Source of the DNA: Phialocephala subalpina
Lineage: Eukaryota > Ascomycota > Leotiomycetes > Helotiales > Mollisiaceae
Direction: 5' to 3'
DNA: 64,000 nt
Assembly: GCA_900073065.1 (NCBI GenBank)
Contig: FJOG01000021.1
Coordinates: 586,424 to 650,423 of the forward strand
The translations under genes were made by a program, and so were the position numbers. Below, piece by piece: positions 31,651 to 43,284 of the stretch; positions within the stretch are counted from its first letter, which is position 1, and each line of letters begins with the position of its first letter. The notes under the pieces are model-generated. The model ran no database searches. It was not told the DNA's origin and saw nothing but the letters and a program-made list of their open reading frames with translations.

Positions 31651-32372
31651 CTAATGCATCCAGTACGACTTTTGCTGCGAGAGAAACTCGACAAGATGAT
31701 CTTCTGCTGGCTGCGTATCCGTTAGGAAGAGTAAGTCAGAAGGGTTCTCGACACAAGCAGAGAAAGCTCTATAATTATCAAAGATGAGAATGTCCTTGTC
31801 GAAGTCGACATAGATAGGGCGGCCTGTTTGTGCTGCAAAACTGAGGGAGTAGTGTCCGAGGGCCATGGCTCTTGCCTCTTGACTGACATGCAGTAAGGCG
31901 CAATGTACCTTGGAATATGTGTTCGAATTCACCTCTAATTCCTGTCTCTGTTCAATTGCTGCCTTGGGCACTGGGTGACAGATCGAATTGATGACCTCGC
32001 GCATGCGACGCGTTCTATTCCCGTTTTCTGGCATCTCTCGTAGCTTGATCATCTGCGCCTCCGGAAGCGCATACTCCCAGATCATGATTCGCAACTCGAT
32101 CGACAGCTTCGGGAACAAATTAAAGGACGGTGTATCGGAAAGCTGTGGTGCTAGACTTCGTGCAGCTTTGGTAAGGGGTGCGAGTGGCGTCGTAGAGACA
32201 CGGATCATAAACAGATGTTGCTTCGCACTCCGTGCGCCAATGCGCTCTTCACCGTAGATCTCTTTCTTGCGCTGTTCGTATTAGCAGCGCGGCTCTTCCA
32301 TTCGGATCGTCTAGGATGTCCTACCTCTGGTATGATTGTAAGTGCCGAAGTCGTCGAGTTTGGAGTTGACAT
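31651..32372 (-). CDS. 2EXR-domain protein
   Basis: Two exons, 32372-32325 and 32271-31651, with a 53-bp intron (GTAGGA...GAACAG, branch GCTAAT), encode 222 aa. The 2EXR signature is present: FNLFPKLSIELRIMIWEYAL near residue 60-80, CALLHVSQEARAMALGHYSL, and IYVDFDKDILIFDNY. 2EXR proteins are numerous in Leotiomycetes and have no known biochemical function. A broken relative lies 3.3 kb downstream (35656-36547). The intact second exon also reads from an internal ATG at 32208, but the spliced start preserves phase and is preferred. Confidence 0.85.
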
Positions 32373-32773
32373 GGTCTTGCGCGCGATGTTTTGTTGTGTC
32401 GTGATGATTAGTTGAGGAAGTGGTTGAATCGGTATTTTATGAGGAGCAAACACTCGCGGTAGGCGCCCAATATTTCACATATTCGAAAGCGCAGAACTTT
32501 GCGACATTTCTTCATCATTATTCTCATGTTTTTGCCGCTTTTTTAATGCATGAATCTATGTAAAGCTACCTGCGTAGGTAGGCAAGCAAGCCTCTCTAAG
32601 GTACGCATCCATAATCACCTTCAATGCCCGTGCACGGCTGGATTTTCTCCCAAGGCAAGCAAAAAAGCGCACCCAACATGAGATATGCACCAAAATTGGA
32701 TACATCCAACACTAGTACGCCCCACCAAATGCAATTTTCACCCAATTTTTTTCGAAATCCACGCTCTCTCGGC
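32373..32773. other. Intergenic region
   Basis: 400 bp upstream of the 2EXR gene and downstream of the F-box/LRR-like gene. No gene is supported. Confidence 0.4.
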
Positions 32774-34364
32774 TCATCGACAGATTGTGCAATCACAACC
32801 AGCAATTTGTCTCCGTCCATACACGGGAAAGTGTAGACCCTCACCTCTCGACAAGAGATAGCGAGTCAATTGTCCACAGAATCTCCATCTATTCGCTTCC
32901 GTCTCCCCACTAATGAATCTGGCCTTGATTGAACTGCCAGAGACCCTCGTTAGGTGTTGATCATCCACATTGTGAAGATTGGCATTCCTCAGCTTCAAAA
33001 CTCTCACCAAGCATCGGATTGCAAGCTCCCAAGATGTTTCCGGTAGCGCTGGCCAAGTGGCATACTTGCCCCAGTAGTTGACACCGAAGAGTGATTTCTT
33101 CACTATGCTAAGTGGTGCAGGCTTCTCGGTCAACGTGAATTGATCCAGGTGAAGATCTGAAAGTGTTGTAGAGTGACGTTCCATGAACTGCACGAATGCC
33201 GAACGCTCGGAGAAGCATTGAATCAAAGTTAAATTCTTTAGCTTCAGCCATGTCAACTCCTCAAAGACTCCAGTCAAGTTGGTATCCGCTGCTTGGCTCC
33301 AGTTGCTATAGATCCTATTGAGAGGCAGGCACTTCAAAGACAGGTGCTGTAGGTTCGGCATAGCTTTAAGAAAAGTAACCAGCTCTCCGATTGGTGTATG
33401 GCCCTGCTTGGCGATTCGCATACTTCCCATGTAGCTTGTCATCGTCAATGATGAAAGATTCAAGAACGCGTTCCCGAGCAATGGTCTGACGCGAGGGAAT
33501 GTTGCCGGCCGATACGTCTGAGGACTGGGTCGACTGGCTTGCCAGAAGCCCCAAGGGCAATGATCGACTGTGAGGTTTCTGATCCCAGTGGACTTTGTGG
33601 AACATGCCCGGATATAGGCTTCCAGAGGCTTGGCTGTGTCGGGAGAGATTGTGAATTGTAACAGGGACTTCGTCGGGGAAATAGATGTCTCCCTGAACAA
33701 TCTACCTGCCAATGGTACCGGGCCGTGGACGAATCGTTGACACAAGTTTCCAAGTGAAATGATGTCGATCGAGACCAAATTTTTGAGAAGTGGCATTGAA
33801 CTTCTGAGGCTCGAGATGTCAGAGTTGCCACGGAGGAGAGCTTGTTGCATGCAAAACAGGTCGTGATAGCGTCTATATTTCGCCACGTCCTCATTGCGGA
33901 AGGCATCCTGGTTCCACTTCGCGAAATCGCAGTACTCCGGATTCAGAAGATCGGTCATATAAACGATCTTCTTCACATACTTGCTGACGACTGCATCGGA
34001 AGCAATGTAGCTGAGCTTTTCAAAGCAGTCAGGTAAAGCCATAAGGAAAACCTCCTGGAAAAGCTGCTTAGCAGCGGGCGTGTCCGCAGTACGATTGACG
34101 AGTCTGATTTGCTTGCAAGTTGATAGATCCGCATGCTCACAAATCAACATCCAGATGTAAGGTTGATGCAAGGGTGGCTTGTAGGTCGTTTCGGAGGGGG
34201 AGGGGGAGGTCGCGGTCGTTTCTGAGTCTCGTATTAGCTGGTGGATTCAAGCGGTCACCATTACTGCACTTACCGCAGGCTGAGTCGTCGTTTTCCAAAG
34301 CTGTGTTCCCTGCCAGAAGCATACCCGCTTCGACAGACAAGTTCTGAGGAACAGGAGCATCCAT
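32774..34364 (-). CDS. Leucine-rich F-box-like protein
   Basis: Two exons, 34364-34274 and 34221-32774, join in phase through a 52-bp intron and give 512 aa. After a Ser/Thr-rich start, CEHADLSTCKQIRLVNRTAD resembles the second half of a fungal F-box (ARLRLVNR). Leucine-rich stretches follow (NLVSIDIISLGNL, LLGNAFLNLSSLTM, MPNLQHLSLKCLPLN, LTWLKLKNLTLIQC, TLSDLHLDQFTL), spaced like the repeats of fungal F-box/LRR proteins. The product is probably a substrate adaptor of a ubiquitin ligase. The substrate is unknown and the F-box itself is weak. Confidence 0.7.
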
Positions 34365-35655
34365 GTTGAGCTGCGTTGGATCGATCCTGCTGATTCGTTT
34401 TTCGAGGTTGTTGGAAAGCTTAGATCGAAGATCGAGAGATCCAAGAGCTTGGGGTAATTTATCTTCAATAAATTCCTCGGGAACAGTCTATAATCCGGAG
34501 CCCCACGTCGTATCGTATACTGTTCGAACCGTGGATCCGTATATCCTCATTTGGCGCTCGGCTATCATGAACTTTTACTATTTTGCAAGGGCATTGTGCA
34601 TGTGTGTTTTGAAATGATCAAGTTTTCACCAGCTATACCATAGCAAGCTGGCACATTCAACAACTATGATTCTTTGTTCGAGTTGATTGATATACCATGA
34701 GAGGTCGCCATCTCGGTCGCCCCTGAGCTTAGCGAGAATCGCTAAACAAGCAAACCGTGACTCCATATTCTCACTTCAGAGGTGTGCATTTCCACTGAAA
34801 GCACTTATAAAATCTAGAATTATAGTAAATTTGGGAGTATCGCTTCAATGGGATTCAAGTAATGTTGTTCAAGCTTCAAAATCTATTTCTTAGTGATACG
34901 GAAATAGTTCTGTCCAGATATTTTTGCAAATTATTTCAGACATTTCCGATAAAATGAACTACTTACATCGAATTGCAAGCATATCCTCAACATAAACACA
35001 TCATTCTGAGCAATTTGACTTGCAGAACTTCTCACCCTAATCACTTGTATCCTGCTTCAAGTTCAAATTTGGTGGGCTTCACCTTTGGATGCGGGATCCC
35101 TTCATTCTCTCATGATCTTTTTTTTCATTAGCTATAGTGTCATTAGCATGCATACTTGCACCTCATATAGCTCACGAGAAAGGGGAGAGCTAGAAGTTAA
35201 TTGACGGCAGGGGGGTATTACGTAGACACGTGACTCTTCCGAGCTTTCAGAGCGAATTGTCTCTCCACCTTAGAAGGTGTTGAGGTTCTCAAAGGTACTA
35301 AGAAGAGTACTTTCGATTTAAACGGCCTAGAATACAGAATTAAGCAACCTGAAAACATCCGGCCCTCCAGTAATAACATCATCCTAGTTGAACTCGCAAA
35401 CGCAAACAAAAGAATACCAACGCGTAAGTTTTGTGGGCATGGACTGAGGAGTCGACACAAAGTCATAGAAACATGCTCAAAACCATCCAATGCATCCAAC
35501 AGTCATATGCCACAAGATTCCTGTGTTTGTGACGCCTTTGTACCTCTCCAACTATCGGTCTGCAAAATCTTCGACCCAGACTCTCATTGAAACCATGATC
35601 CCTTCTCCCTGGATGGGTCGGGGCCAAAACGCTCCTTAAATTCTGCGAAAGTCAA
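34365..35655. other. Intergenic region, no recognisable gene
   Basis: About 1.3 kb. A 93-codon minus-strand frame near 35218-35499 has no family-like features. Nothing else is supported. Confidence 0.4.
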
Positions 35656-36547
35656 TTACTCCAAGTCAGGAAGATCATTAGGTACCGATGTCTCACCCAC
35701 GTAGACGTCTTTATCTGCGGGGTTTTGTCCGTTATCAGCATGCTTCGATGCCACACGAGCAGCGTACTCCGCCTTCAGCCCCCTCCACAATGCCGTCATT
35801 TTCGGATCTGAGTCTCGGTAGTTGATGATATCTCCTCTAGCAAGCCCATTTCTGTGAGAATATCCATATCTGCGCGCATGCCATTTTCCATACAGTTCAT
35901 CAGCCTCTTTCTCGACGGTGACCCGTGCGAGACTTCGAAAGTGCGACAGAATTCTGACTACGGCGTCCCGCAGATTCACGCGGATGGCGACGTGGTTCGC
36001 GTTCTTCCAAACGGCCTTTTGCTCAGCAATGTATTGAAGTAGGTTGCCACTTCCTTCTTCTGAAGGCTTCACTAGCAGGAAATCCTCGTGATGAAAAATT
36101 GCGTCGGGGGGATTCTAGGCGTATGCTTCTAAGGCCTCTTAGTCTTCGAAGAGGAAAATATCTTTCGCAAAGTCGACATAGATGGGCGCTCCTCTAGACA
36201 ATGAGAAGCTCAAGGAATAGTGCTTGAGTGCGACAACCCTTGCCTCAGGACTAACATGCAACAAAGCGCACGAAACATTGCATATGCCTTCGCTCGGCTT
36301 CGACTTGTCATCATTGTCGGCCGTTGTCTTGGGTAGAGTGCAAGCTATAGAACATATGAACTCTTTCAGACATCGCTTTCTTTCGAGTTCCCTTTCTAGG
36401 CTGATGTGGGGCCGAGAGAACTTTAGGAGTTGCGCATCTGGAAGACTGAGTTCCCAGATCAGATTTCGCAGCTCAAGTGGCAACTTTGGGAACAGCGTGA
36501 ACGATTGTGGCTCTTGAGGTTGCTCAGTTGGTTGACTGGAGCGCGGG
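35656..36547 (-). pseudogene. 2EXR-domain pseudogene with in-frame stops
   Basis: One frame reads FTLFPKLPLELRNLIWELSL, CALLHVSPEARVVALKHYSL and PIYVDFAKDIFLFED, and then continues in the same frame as DFLLVKPSEEGSGNLLQYIA through RRYGYSHRNGLARGDI to stop 35656. TAA (36141-36139) and TAG (36117-36115) interrupt it just after FLFED, and a further TAA is at 36555-36553. Each is one C-to-T step from CAA or CAG. A strong acceptor, CCTAATACAG, precedes the frame at 36548, but no first exon joins in phase. It resembles the intact gene at 31651-32372 in both domain order and sequence. Confidence 0.75.
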
Positions 36548-37051
36548 CTGTATTAGGCGGATATTTTGGTTGTCAGGTAAAATGGTGGTCTGTAGCAGGT
36601 AGGATCGAACTGCCATCGATATTGTGTCAGCAAGGAAGTTCTTTTGGCACGAGGAAATCCATAGTCTCTTACCTGAGACATGTTCCAAGTGCACGAGCTT
36701 ATTGTTCTGTTCTCTTGATGCTTTCCGCGCACGAAATGTTGTCGTTTTTGTGTTGTGTTTGGAGGATGAGGCGGTAGCTTGCAAGCGGACCTTTTTAAAG
36801 TCGCAAGAGAGGACCACGGATTGCCATAGGTGAATGCGAATGTGGGAGCTTCATTGTTCTCTCGCTTTCCTTCTACCGCCTCAATTTTTGTGGTAAAATT
36901 ATGCTATAGTGCCAGCTATTTACAAATAAGAAGGAAAACTTCATTCGATCAGCATCTCTCACGAAACCAGATAGAGTGGAGCCTTCTCGGTCATTCCATC
37001 CTCGCTTTCTTCTCGTCATTAACGTCTTACGCTGTTCCTCCCGCTCTTTAT
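36548..37051. other. Intergenic region
   Basis: About 500 bp with the remains of the 5' part of the 2EXR pseudogene (an ATGTCTCAG|GTAAG start-like site near 36673) and the cutinase 3' end. No other gene is supported. Confidence 0.35.
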
Positions 37052-37844
37052 CTACATACCCGCAGCACTAGCAGCAAAGCTTGCTGCAGTTCCTGCATCA
37101 TTGCCGTACTGTTTCAGGATCAACATTTAAACGTTTCATTGAAATGGATGCGAGGGCGGACTCACTGTCAAATGGGGTGCCAGGATCACGTCGCCATGTG
37201 CACAAATATTGTCACCAGTATGACAGATAACCTTCGTCTTCGCGGCGGGGATACTACCCACGGCATCACCGTTGTTTGGGTCGCCGAAAATGACAGCTTT
37301 CAAACTTGTCAACATACAGTTTCCCGGAGGAGTAGAGAAACAAAGGCACATACCCGAGCTCACAGCCTTGGATTGAGAAGCGCTCAGCATCTTCGCCGCA
37401 TTATGCACCAACTGTCCGCCCTGACTACAACCTCATCAGCACACATCCCACCAATTCATCCTCAACGGAAAACACTCACCTATATCCCGCCATCACAACC
37501 TTTGTATTCGGACATTGAGTCATCGCCTGCCCCACCATCTTTGCCATCAACGCACTTCCAGCTTTATCACCACCGGCCAAGAACCCCGGAATATCAGCTG
37601 GGTAATCTACTCCTTGGACTGCCATGTTTCCAGCTCCAACTTTCGCCGAGAGAGCGTTGAAAAATGGTGGCCCTGCGAGTGTGCCTACGTTGCCGGTTTC
37701 GGTGGTGCCACGGGCGAAGACTACGGTCATGGCTTTGCAGCCAGAGCCGTTGGTGAGATCATTGAATGTGTCTGCAGCGCGGGGCTCGAGGGGTGCGGCG
37801 ATTGTGAGGGAGATAAGGGACAGAAAGGTGAGTGGTGATTTCAT
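37052..37844 (-). CDS. Cutinase (secreted, CE5 family)
   Basis: Four exons, 37844-37480, 37424-37354, 37296-37166 and 37108-37052, join in phase to 207 aa, the normal cutinase size. A signal peptide (MKSPLTFLSLISLTIAAP) directs secretion. The catalytic set is complete: GYSQGGQ with Ser122, CHTGDNIC with Asp174, and ILAPHLTYG with His187. Four cysteines (about 36, 111, 170, 177) are placed for the two family disulfides, and FARGTTETG forms the oxyanion-hole region. The enzyme hydrolyses ester bonds of plant cutin or related polyesters outside the cell. This suggests a plant-associated or saprotrophic lifestyle but does not prove it. Confidence 0.95.
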
Positions 37845-39074
37845 GTTGAATGAAAGGGGTCGGACTAGCTAATCAAATTCTAGGAGAGCGAAAGGAAAAA
37901 ATGAAAAGAGTGTTTGTTCATATGTGCTCTTCGAGAGCAATTGCAACGAACTGGCAACCTGATCTTATATCATTCGGAATCATTCCCATCCCCAAAGATC
38001 CGATCTCCACTGCTTAAGCTTAACTCTTGGCTTTCAATCTCGCAACCTCTTTCCTCCCAGTTCTTTTAACAAGACATACACCCGTCTCGCTACTTCCACC
38101 GAACAAGAATTCAACCTCGGCCGACAACATCCAATTCCCCATCTTCATCCCAACTCCATAAATGCGATTGGGTCAACAATCTCATCTTGGCCATTTTAAG
38201 ATACCTCGGCATTCGACAATGTTAGAGCCTTAAGAATCAAGCTGTTAGAAGCTCCAGCTTGGAAGGAGGAGATCCATGCGATTGGTGAGGGTACGGGACG
38301 ATCGTGGGAGTTGAAACAAGATCAGATCTTGGTCCCAGTTTGGTACTGGTAAAGGTTCGGCTGTGCATCCGAGGGTTTAGGATTGAGGTGAGGTTTGAGT
38401 TTCCAGAAGCTTGGGTCGTTGGGACTCGTTGCAACAATTTGCCGTGGCTAATGTCGATCATGACTCTGGATAATTATCCGAGCTTGAGATGGGAAAGGGG
38501 TCGAGGTAGTCCGAAAAGAATCGAAAATCACAAGAGTCACGTGTACGCGTGATTTAAGTCCTTCGACTTCTGGCTTTCCACAAGCCATATGAGGTGCAGA
38601 TATGCATGCCATTCCAAGGGTCGTTCAGAAGCACCTACCGAGAGCTCTCCAAATCAAAAATCTCGATATCTAATTTTGATGGTTTGGCTCGTGAGAAGCG
38701 GGAAGCCAACAAGCGAAACCATCACCTGTTGTCCAATATCGCCTGTTCGAACGTTCCACAAGCCTCTTTCTTCCGCAAACGTCGTCATATCTCCATCTTT
38801 AATTTCTGTTTTTGGAATTATGAATGTCAACGGTTCTGAAATCGGACTAGCGTCCTAGTTCACATGCAAGTCTAGACTCGTATATGTTGGTCTCTGCAGA
38901 ATATGACGGGACATCACCCCTCAACATCACAGTCATGAAGAAAATTTTTATTCCATCTCATTCATATACTATGGATCCCTTTACTTTCGTCTATCTTTTC
39001 TTTTGGTTCTCAAAGTCAATTACAAAATACAATTGCAAGTCATTCCAGTTAATTGACAGGAGAAACAAGGCAAC
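37845..39074. other. Intergenic region, no recognisable gene
   Basis: About 1.2 kb including the cutinase promoter. Overlapping short frames near 38304-38860 lack family features. Confidence 0.4.
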
Positions 39075-39287
39075 ATGGCAATATCACTAAAAGCCAAAAC
39101 AACAATCATCCAATTCGTTCTCATTATCGTCATCAGCGCCATCATTGCGGGAACGGTTGGAGGAGTCACGAGTCAGATCAATAAATGGAAGTCTGCTGAG
39201 GTTGTGCAGGCGGCGCCGGGTCTTGCTTTGAATGCTACGGCGAGGTCGATACCTAGGAGGATGGTTGAGAGGTGTTTTGTTGCTTGA
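39075..39287 (+). CDS. Small single-pass membrane or secreted protein
   Basis: A 70-aa frame from ATG 39075. After MAISLKAKTT a hydrophobic helix follows (IIQFVLIIVISAIIAGTVGG), then a short Ala-rich, basic tail (SIPRRMVERC). This pattern of a short cytosolic start, one helix and a small outside part is common in tiny fungal membrane proteins. No family is recognised. The A-rich context before the ATG and the within-gene C-to-G switch seen in neighbouring genes support a real gene. Confidence 0.45.
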   Translation: MAISLKAKTTIIQFVLIIVISAIIAGTVGGVTSQINKWKSAEVVQAAPGLALNATARSIPRRMVERCFVA

Positions 39288-39931
39288 GGAATCAAGAACT
39301 GAAATAAAGTGGTGGGAGATGAGTTAGAGATAAATGGCGGATTCGAGGAGAAACCAAATTGTTCCTAGGACCAGTCGAGACGGGATTCCGGGCTCGATGT
39401 TTGAACGCCAGAGGTGCATCCGATAGGGAGGTTGCGAGCGACCCAGACTACAGATACTTCAAAGCACGCTTACAACACCGGTCCTAGCCCTAGGGCACGG
39501 TACCGAACAACTGGTAACCCGATCCACATCCAGTCCACCTCGTATATCTCGGAAACTTGACACGACACACCCAACCCATTGGCACAGGCGATGATCTGAT
39601 CCTCGAGACCTGCCCCACTCGATCTTCGCGACTTCGAGAAGCAACACCATCAGATCATCTGTGCCCTACTCGGAGATTTATCTGAACTTGGAAATGTTTA
39701 CGCGTCGACTTGAGGCGAGGCTGAGATGGAAACGTCTTGGCTGGAAAGCCAGGTGAAGGTGGGAATGCTAAGGCATGATGGTGGGGTTGCGAGCCTGTTC
39801 GATTTTGAACGAGGGACTGAGCTTGTCAGATTATTTGGGCTGTTGATGAAAGCTTTGACGGCAAAGAAAATTTTTGATCAATAATGGATGAGTTGAGATT
39901 AATCAAAGAACGGTACAGTAGCTGAGCCAGC
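39288..39931. other. Intergenic region
   Basis: About 640 bp between convergent genes. No gene is supported. Confidence 0.4.
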
Positions 39932-42019
39932 TCAAGGGACGAACAACCCCTCGGTTAAACCTTCCCACTTGTCCCACTGAAACATATTCAAAGGATCTTC
40001 GTCCATCAAGTCCCCAATACTCTGCGGTTGGAAACTTTCACTCAGTAGCGAGGACTGAAGTCCATCCTTGAGCTCAACATCAGTCACACCTTCCGCTGCC
40101 TCCTTGGTTGCGTCCTCATCCTCATCAAAATCATCAAGCCTCCCGCCCCACGGATCCTTCCCCTTCCCATCTCTATCCCACCCACACCTCTTCCAAATCC
40201 TCGCCCTCAACTCAACAAGCATACTATACCTTGAATTAGCTCTCTGTGGTATCTTCTCGCTGTTGATCCTCGCTTTCTCCGATATTATAGTCCCAGCAAG
40301 GATTCTGCTGACTCTCAGCTCGAACACATCGTCGAGCAGTGATCGAGAGAGAGATTCCTCTGAGCAAATGTCGGTACAGGTAGAGAGGTGCATGAGGAGG
40401 ATTATCAATGCGTGGAGGGGTTGGATCAGGCCGGGTAGGAACCAGGAGAGGTTAGGCGAGAGGATAGAGAGTTTTAGGTAGTTGGTCAGGAAGGAGCGTG
40501 CGGTTCTAAATAAATTCAGTAACTGAATAGAGAATGAACGATAATATATCGAGAATGGTGGAGTCTTACCGGACAATTTCACTTTGACATCCTGTCCCCG
40601 TGAAACGATCGAGTTGCCAGAATCGCAAGCCGAGCATGCAGTACGCTCTATCGATTTGCATCCTGAGATAAGTTCTAACCCATTCGTTCTCAATTGATCC
40701 ATCCTTGGGAATGAGGAGCAAGAGATGTTCGATGAGAGTCTTGAAGGACGTCACTTCGGTAGGGGTTGGGAGGGATTCGAACCATTTCTGCATGTGGCGG
40801 GCCCATTGATACTGCCCTTGCATTGCAATCATCATTGAGCCAACGTTTCCAGCTTGTTGTTCATCGGAGTGCAAAGAAAGGCTGGTATCGTAGGCCATGG
40901 AAGGAAGCTTCGTGACATATCCATCCGAGCGGATTATTGGTGGCAGACCATTGGCGATGACCGACTCAACATCCAAGAAGACCAGATGATACCAAATTCT
41001 TCTCTGAGCTTCTGCACTCTCAAAGTTGCATGAAGTATTTGATGATATCTTCTCGTTCCGTTTTGTATGGTGCTCGACATGAAGTCTCAGCTGCTGCCCA
41101 AATCGGATGGCTTGAGGAAGGAAGCCAAAGGCTGCAAACGGGGAAAGCTGATTTGTTCGATACGTATTCATGATGAGATGAGCTTGCAACAATTGCAAGG
41201 CAGAATCTTGATCACAGATGTAGTATGAAGCTAGTTCCATGTGAGATGCAACGTCACCTAAGAGGTGCAATAGCTTTGAGGACGTTTGATCGGGATAGGG
41301 CAAGTTGTGAGAACCAGTGTAGAGGATTGCAGATACAAGAAGCCATAGTTCGGCTGATGTGTTTGAAGAGAGGTTTTTCCAGAAGTTGGCATACTCTCGC
41401 TCCAAAGTTGGGACATGGCAGACTGGGACAACAGGATGAACGGTTCGTAGGAAGTTCTCGAAGAATGTCCCACAGAGTTCGGCTGAAGGCAATTCATTTG
41501 CCAACAAGGTGAAATAGCTGAAACCCAGGGAGTTGATAGGAGTTCCATGAGGGCCAGGTATGCATCGTCTTGGACGTGGAAGACACAGCTAGAGATCGAT
41601 CAGATAAAGATGGTCACGTGCAGGAGGTTGATATTACCTCTTCTTCTTCAGCCACAATCCATGAAGGTTTTGACACATCTGTGGAGCCTGCTACCCTGGG
41701 GGCGTCTCGTTGGAGATTGAGAACAGAGGTCCATGAATCTTCAGACTGGACATTGGGCTGAACTCCCGTGACATGCTCGAACTCGATCTTCTTAACTCTG
41801 GTCCTGGCATAATTACAAGGTCTCAGAGTCCTTGAGCACTGCAAGCAGGCAGGCTTGAGACGATCACACTTGACCTTGACACCTTTCAGCTCTTGTTGTC
41901 TTCGAAAGGGGCTGTTGCCGACCTACTCGTCGGTTCCGGCATTCGATGCAGGCAGTCGTTACTCGGTGTCTTCGTATCCTTCCAGAAATAGCGCCTGCTT
42001 TGTGATCTGCGATTGGCAT
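39932..42019 (-). CDS. Zn2Cys6 fungal transcription factor
   Basis: Four exons, 42019-41927, 41874-41638, 41588-40570 and 40505-39932, keep phase throughout and give 640 aa. The binuclear zinc cluster is complete: C24-x2-C27-x6-C34-x6-C41-x2-C44-x6-C51 (TACIECRNRR|VKCDRLKPAC), with an intron inside it as is common. The middle homology domain spans roughly residues 130-450 (GTPINSLGF, FLRTVHPVVPVCHVPTLERE, QLSPFAAFGFLPQAIRFGQQ, AQRRIWYHLVFLDVESV). The C-terminus is acidic (DDFDEDEDATKEAAEG, DLMDEDPLNMFQWDKWEG) and could be an activation domain. It is a nuclear DNA-binding regulator. Its nearest enzyme gene is the cutinase 2 kb away, but a regulatory link is only a possibility. Confidence 0.92.
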
Positions 42020-42477
42020 AATGAAAAGAAAGAAATTATTACGTAGACAAGACTCTCGGACAGATCAAAAACAGGTTTAAGAAAGAATTGATTTGATGGT
42101 AGAGTTGTACGATCCTTGGCCAACGTAGTCTTTAGTGCTCACCGGGCCTCGTATTCTCCCCATCGCAACTTTGATGTGTAGGGCCTGCTCTTTATAAACG
42201 CATTTTCCTAAGATAAAAAACGATAAGGTAATCTTCAATTGTCCAACACATTTTCAAGAAGACAAAATAAAAAGGGCACGTGCAGTCGCGTCGATTTCGT
42301 GACGTCTGCTGCAGGCTAAATCGCGTGGCGAATATCCCTCAGCCTTGCTGTGCCCCTCGCCTGAATACGACCAGACAACAAACCATAAACAACATCATCT
42401 CACCTCATTTTCCCGTCCGACCTTCAATTCCTCTCTCCTCCCATCAATCGACTCGATCATACACACATACCGCAACA
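42020..42477. promoter_or_regulatory. Divergent promoter region (Zn2Cys6 / BRCT)
   Basis: 458 bp between the start codons of two divergent genes. It contains a CACGTG at about 42278 and a CT-rich leader (about 42400-42450) before the BRCT gene ATG, as is usual for well-expressed fungal genes. Confidence 0.45.
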
Positions 42478-43284
42478 ATGCCTCCCAAGAAAGCCGCAAC
42501 CTCGACAACCGTCTATGCCATCCTCGAAGGCGACTCCATCCTCTCTCTTCACGCATCCGAAGACTCTGCCAACGCCGCAAAGACCTCCGATACCACGGTC
42601 AAATCCTACAACCTCATCGGTGGCACCGTCAGCGTCGACGCCGTTGTTGCAGACAAGAAGGAGAAGCCCGCAAAGGCAGCCAAATCCGCAAAGGTCGAGA
42701 AAGCTGAGAAGGAAGATGCGCCCAAGGCCAACACCGCAGCAAAGAAGACAAAGACTCCAGCCGAGCAGCGCGCTGCGAATGCCGATAAGCCGAAGAAGGG
42801 TGCAGTTGATGATAAGGATCTCCCGGAGAATGTGCAGAAGCTGTTGAAGAGCAATGGTTCTGCTTTGGCGGGAATGGCGATTGTTGTCACTGGTGTTCCT
42901 CCTGTTATGGGACGAGCAAACGCGGAAAAATTGGTTCAGCTTTATGGAGGAAAGGTTACCAAGAGCACGAGCAAGAACACGAGTTTGGTTGTTGTTGGTA
43001 ATGATGCGGGTCCTGCGAAGTGAGTTTCTTCCCTGTTGCAGATCCTATGTTTGTCTCGGCGCGGCCCGCTGCCCCGCAGTCTTGATTACATTGCTAATTT
43101 GGGATTGCATAGGTTGGAGAAGATTGAGGAGCTTGGTGTGAAGACTGTCGATGAGGATGGACTCGTTGCTTTGATCGAGGGAGGTGGCAGCAAGAAGCGT
43201 CCTGCCTCCGACGATGACGAGGAGGATGAAGACGAGGAGGAAGAGGAAGAGAAGCCGAAGAAGGGCAAGAAGCAGAAGAAGTAG
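42478..43284 (+). CDS. BRCT-domain nuclear protein
   Basis: Two exons, 42478-43019 and 43113-43284, phase 2 junction, 237 aa. The N-terminus (MPPKKAATSTTVYAILEGDS) leads to a Lys/Ala/Glu-rich linker (KAAKSAKVEKAEKEDAPK). A BRCT domain follows, of the kind found in replication factor C large subunits and DNA ligases: LAGMAIVVTGV, LVQLYGGKVTKSTSKNTSLV, VGNDAGPAKLEKIEELGVKT and DEDGLVALIE. The tail is acidic then basic (DDDEEDEDEEEEEE, KPKKGKKQKK). The family suggests a role in DNA replication, repair or phosphopeptide binding. It lacks the AAA+ and ligase parts, so it is not RFC1 or a ligase itself. Confidence 0.88.

Noticed and set aside
34120..34617. Plus-strand frames over the start of the F-box/LRR-like gene
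   Set aside because: Antisense shadows of exon 1 and the promoter; no protein-like features.
42280..42477. N-terminal extension of the BRCT protein
   Set aside because: In frame but starts from GTG and looks like a C/T-rich leader; ATG 42478 begins a typical MPPKK start.
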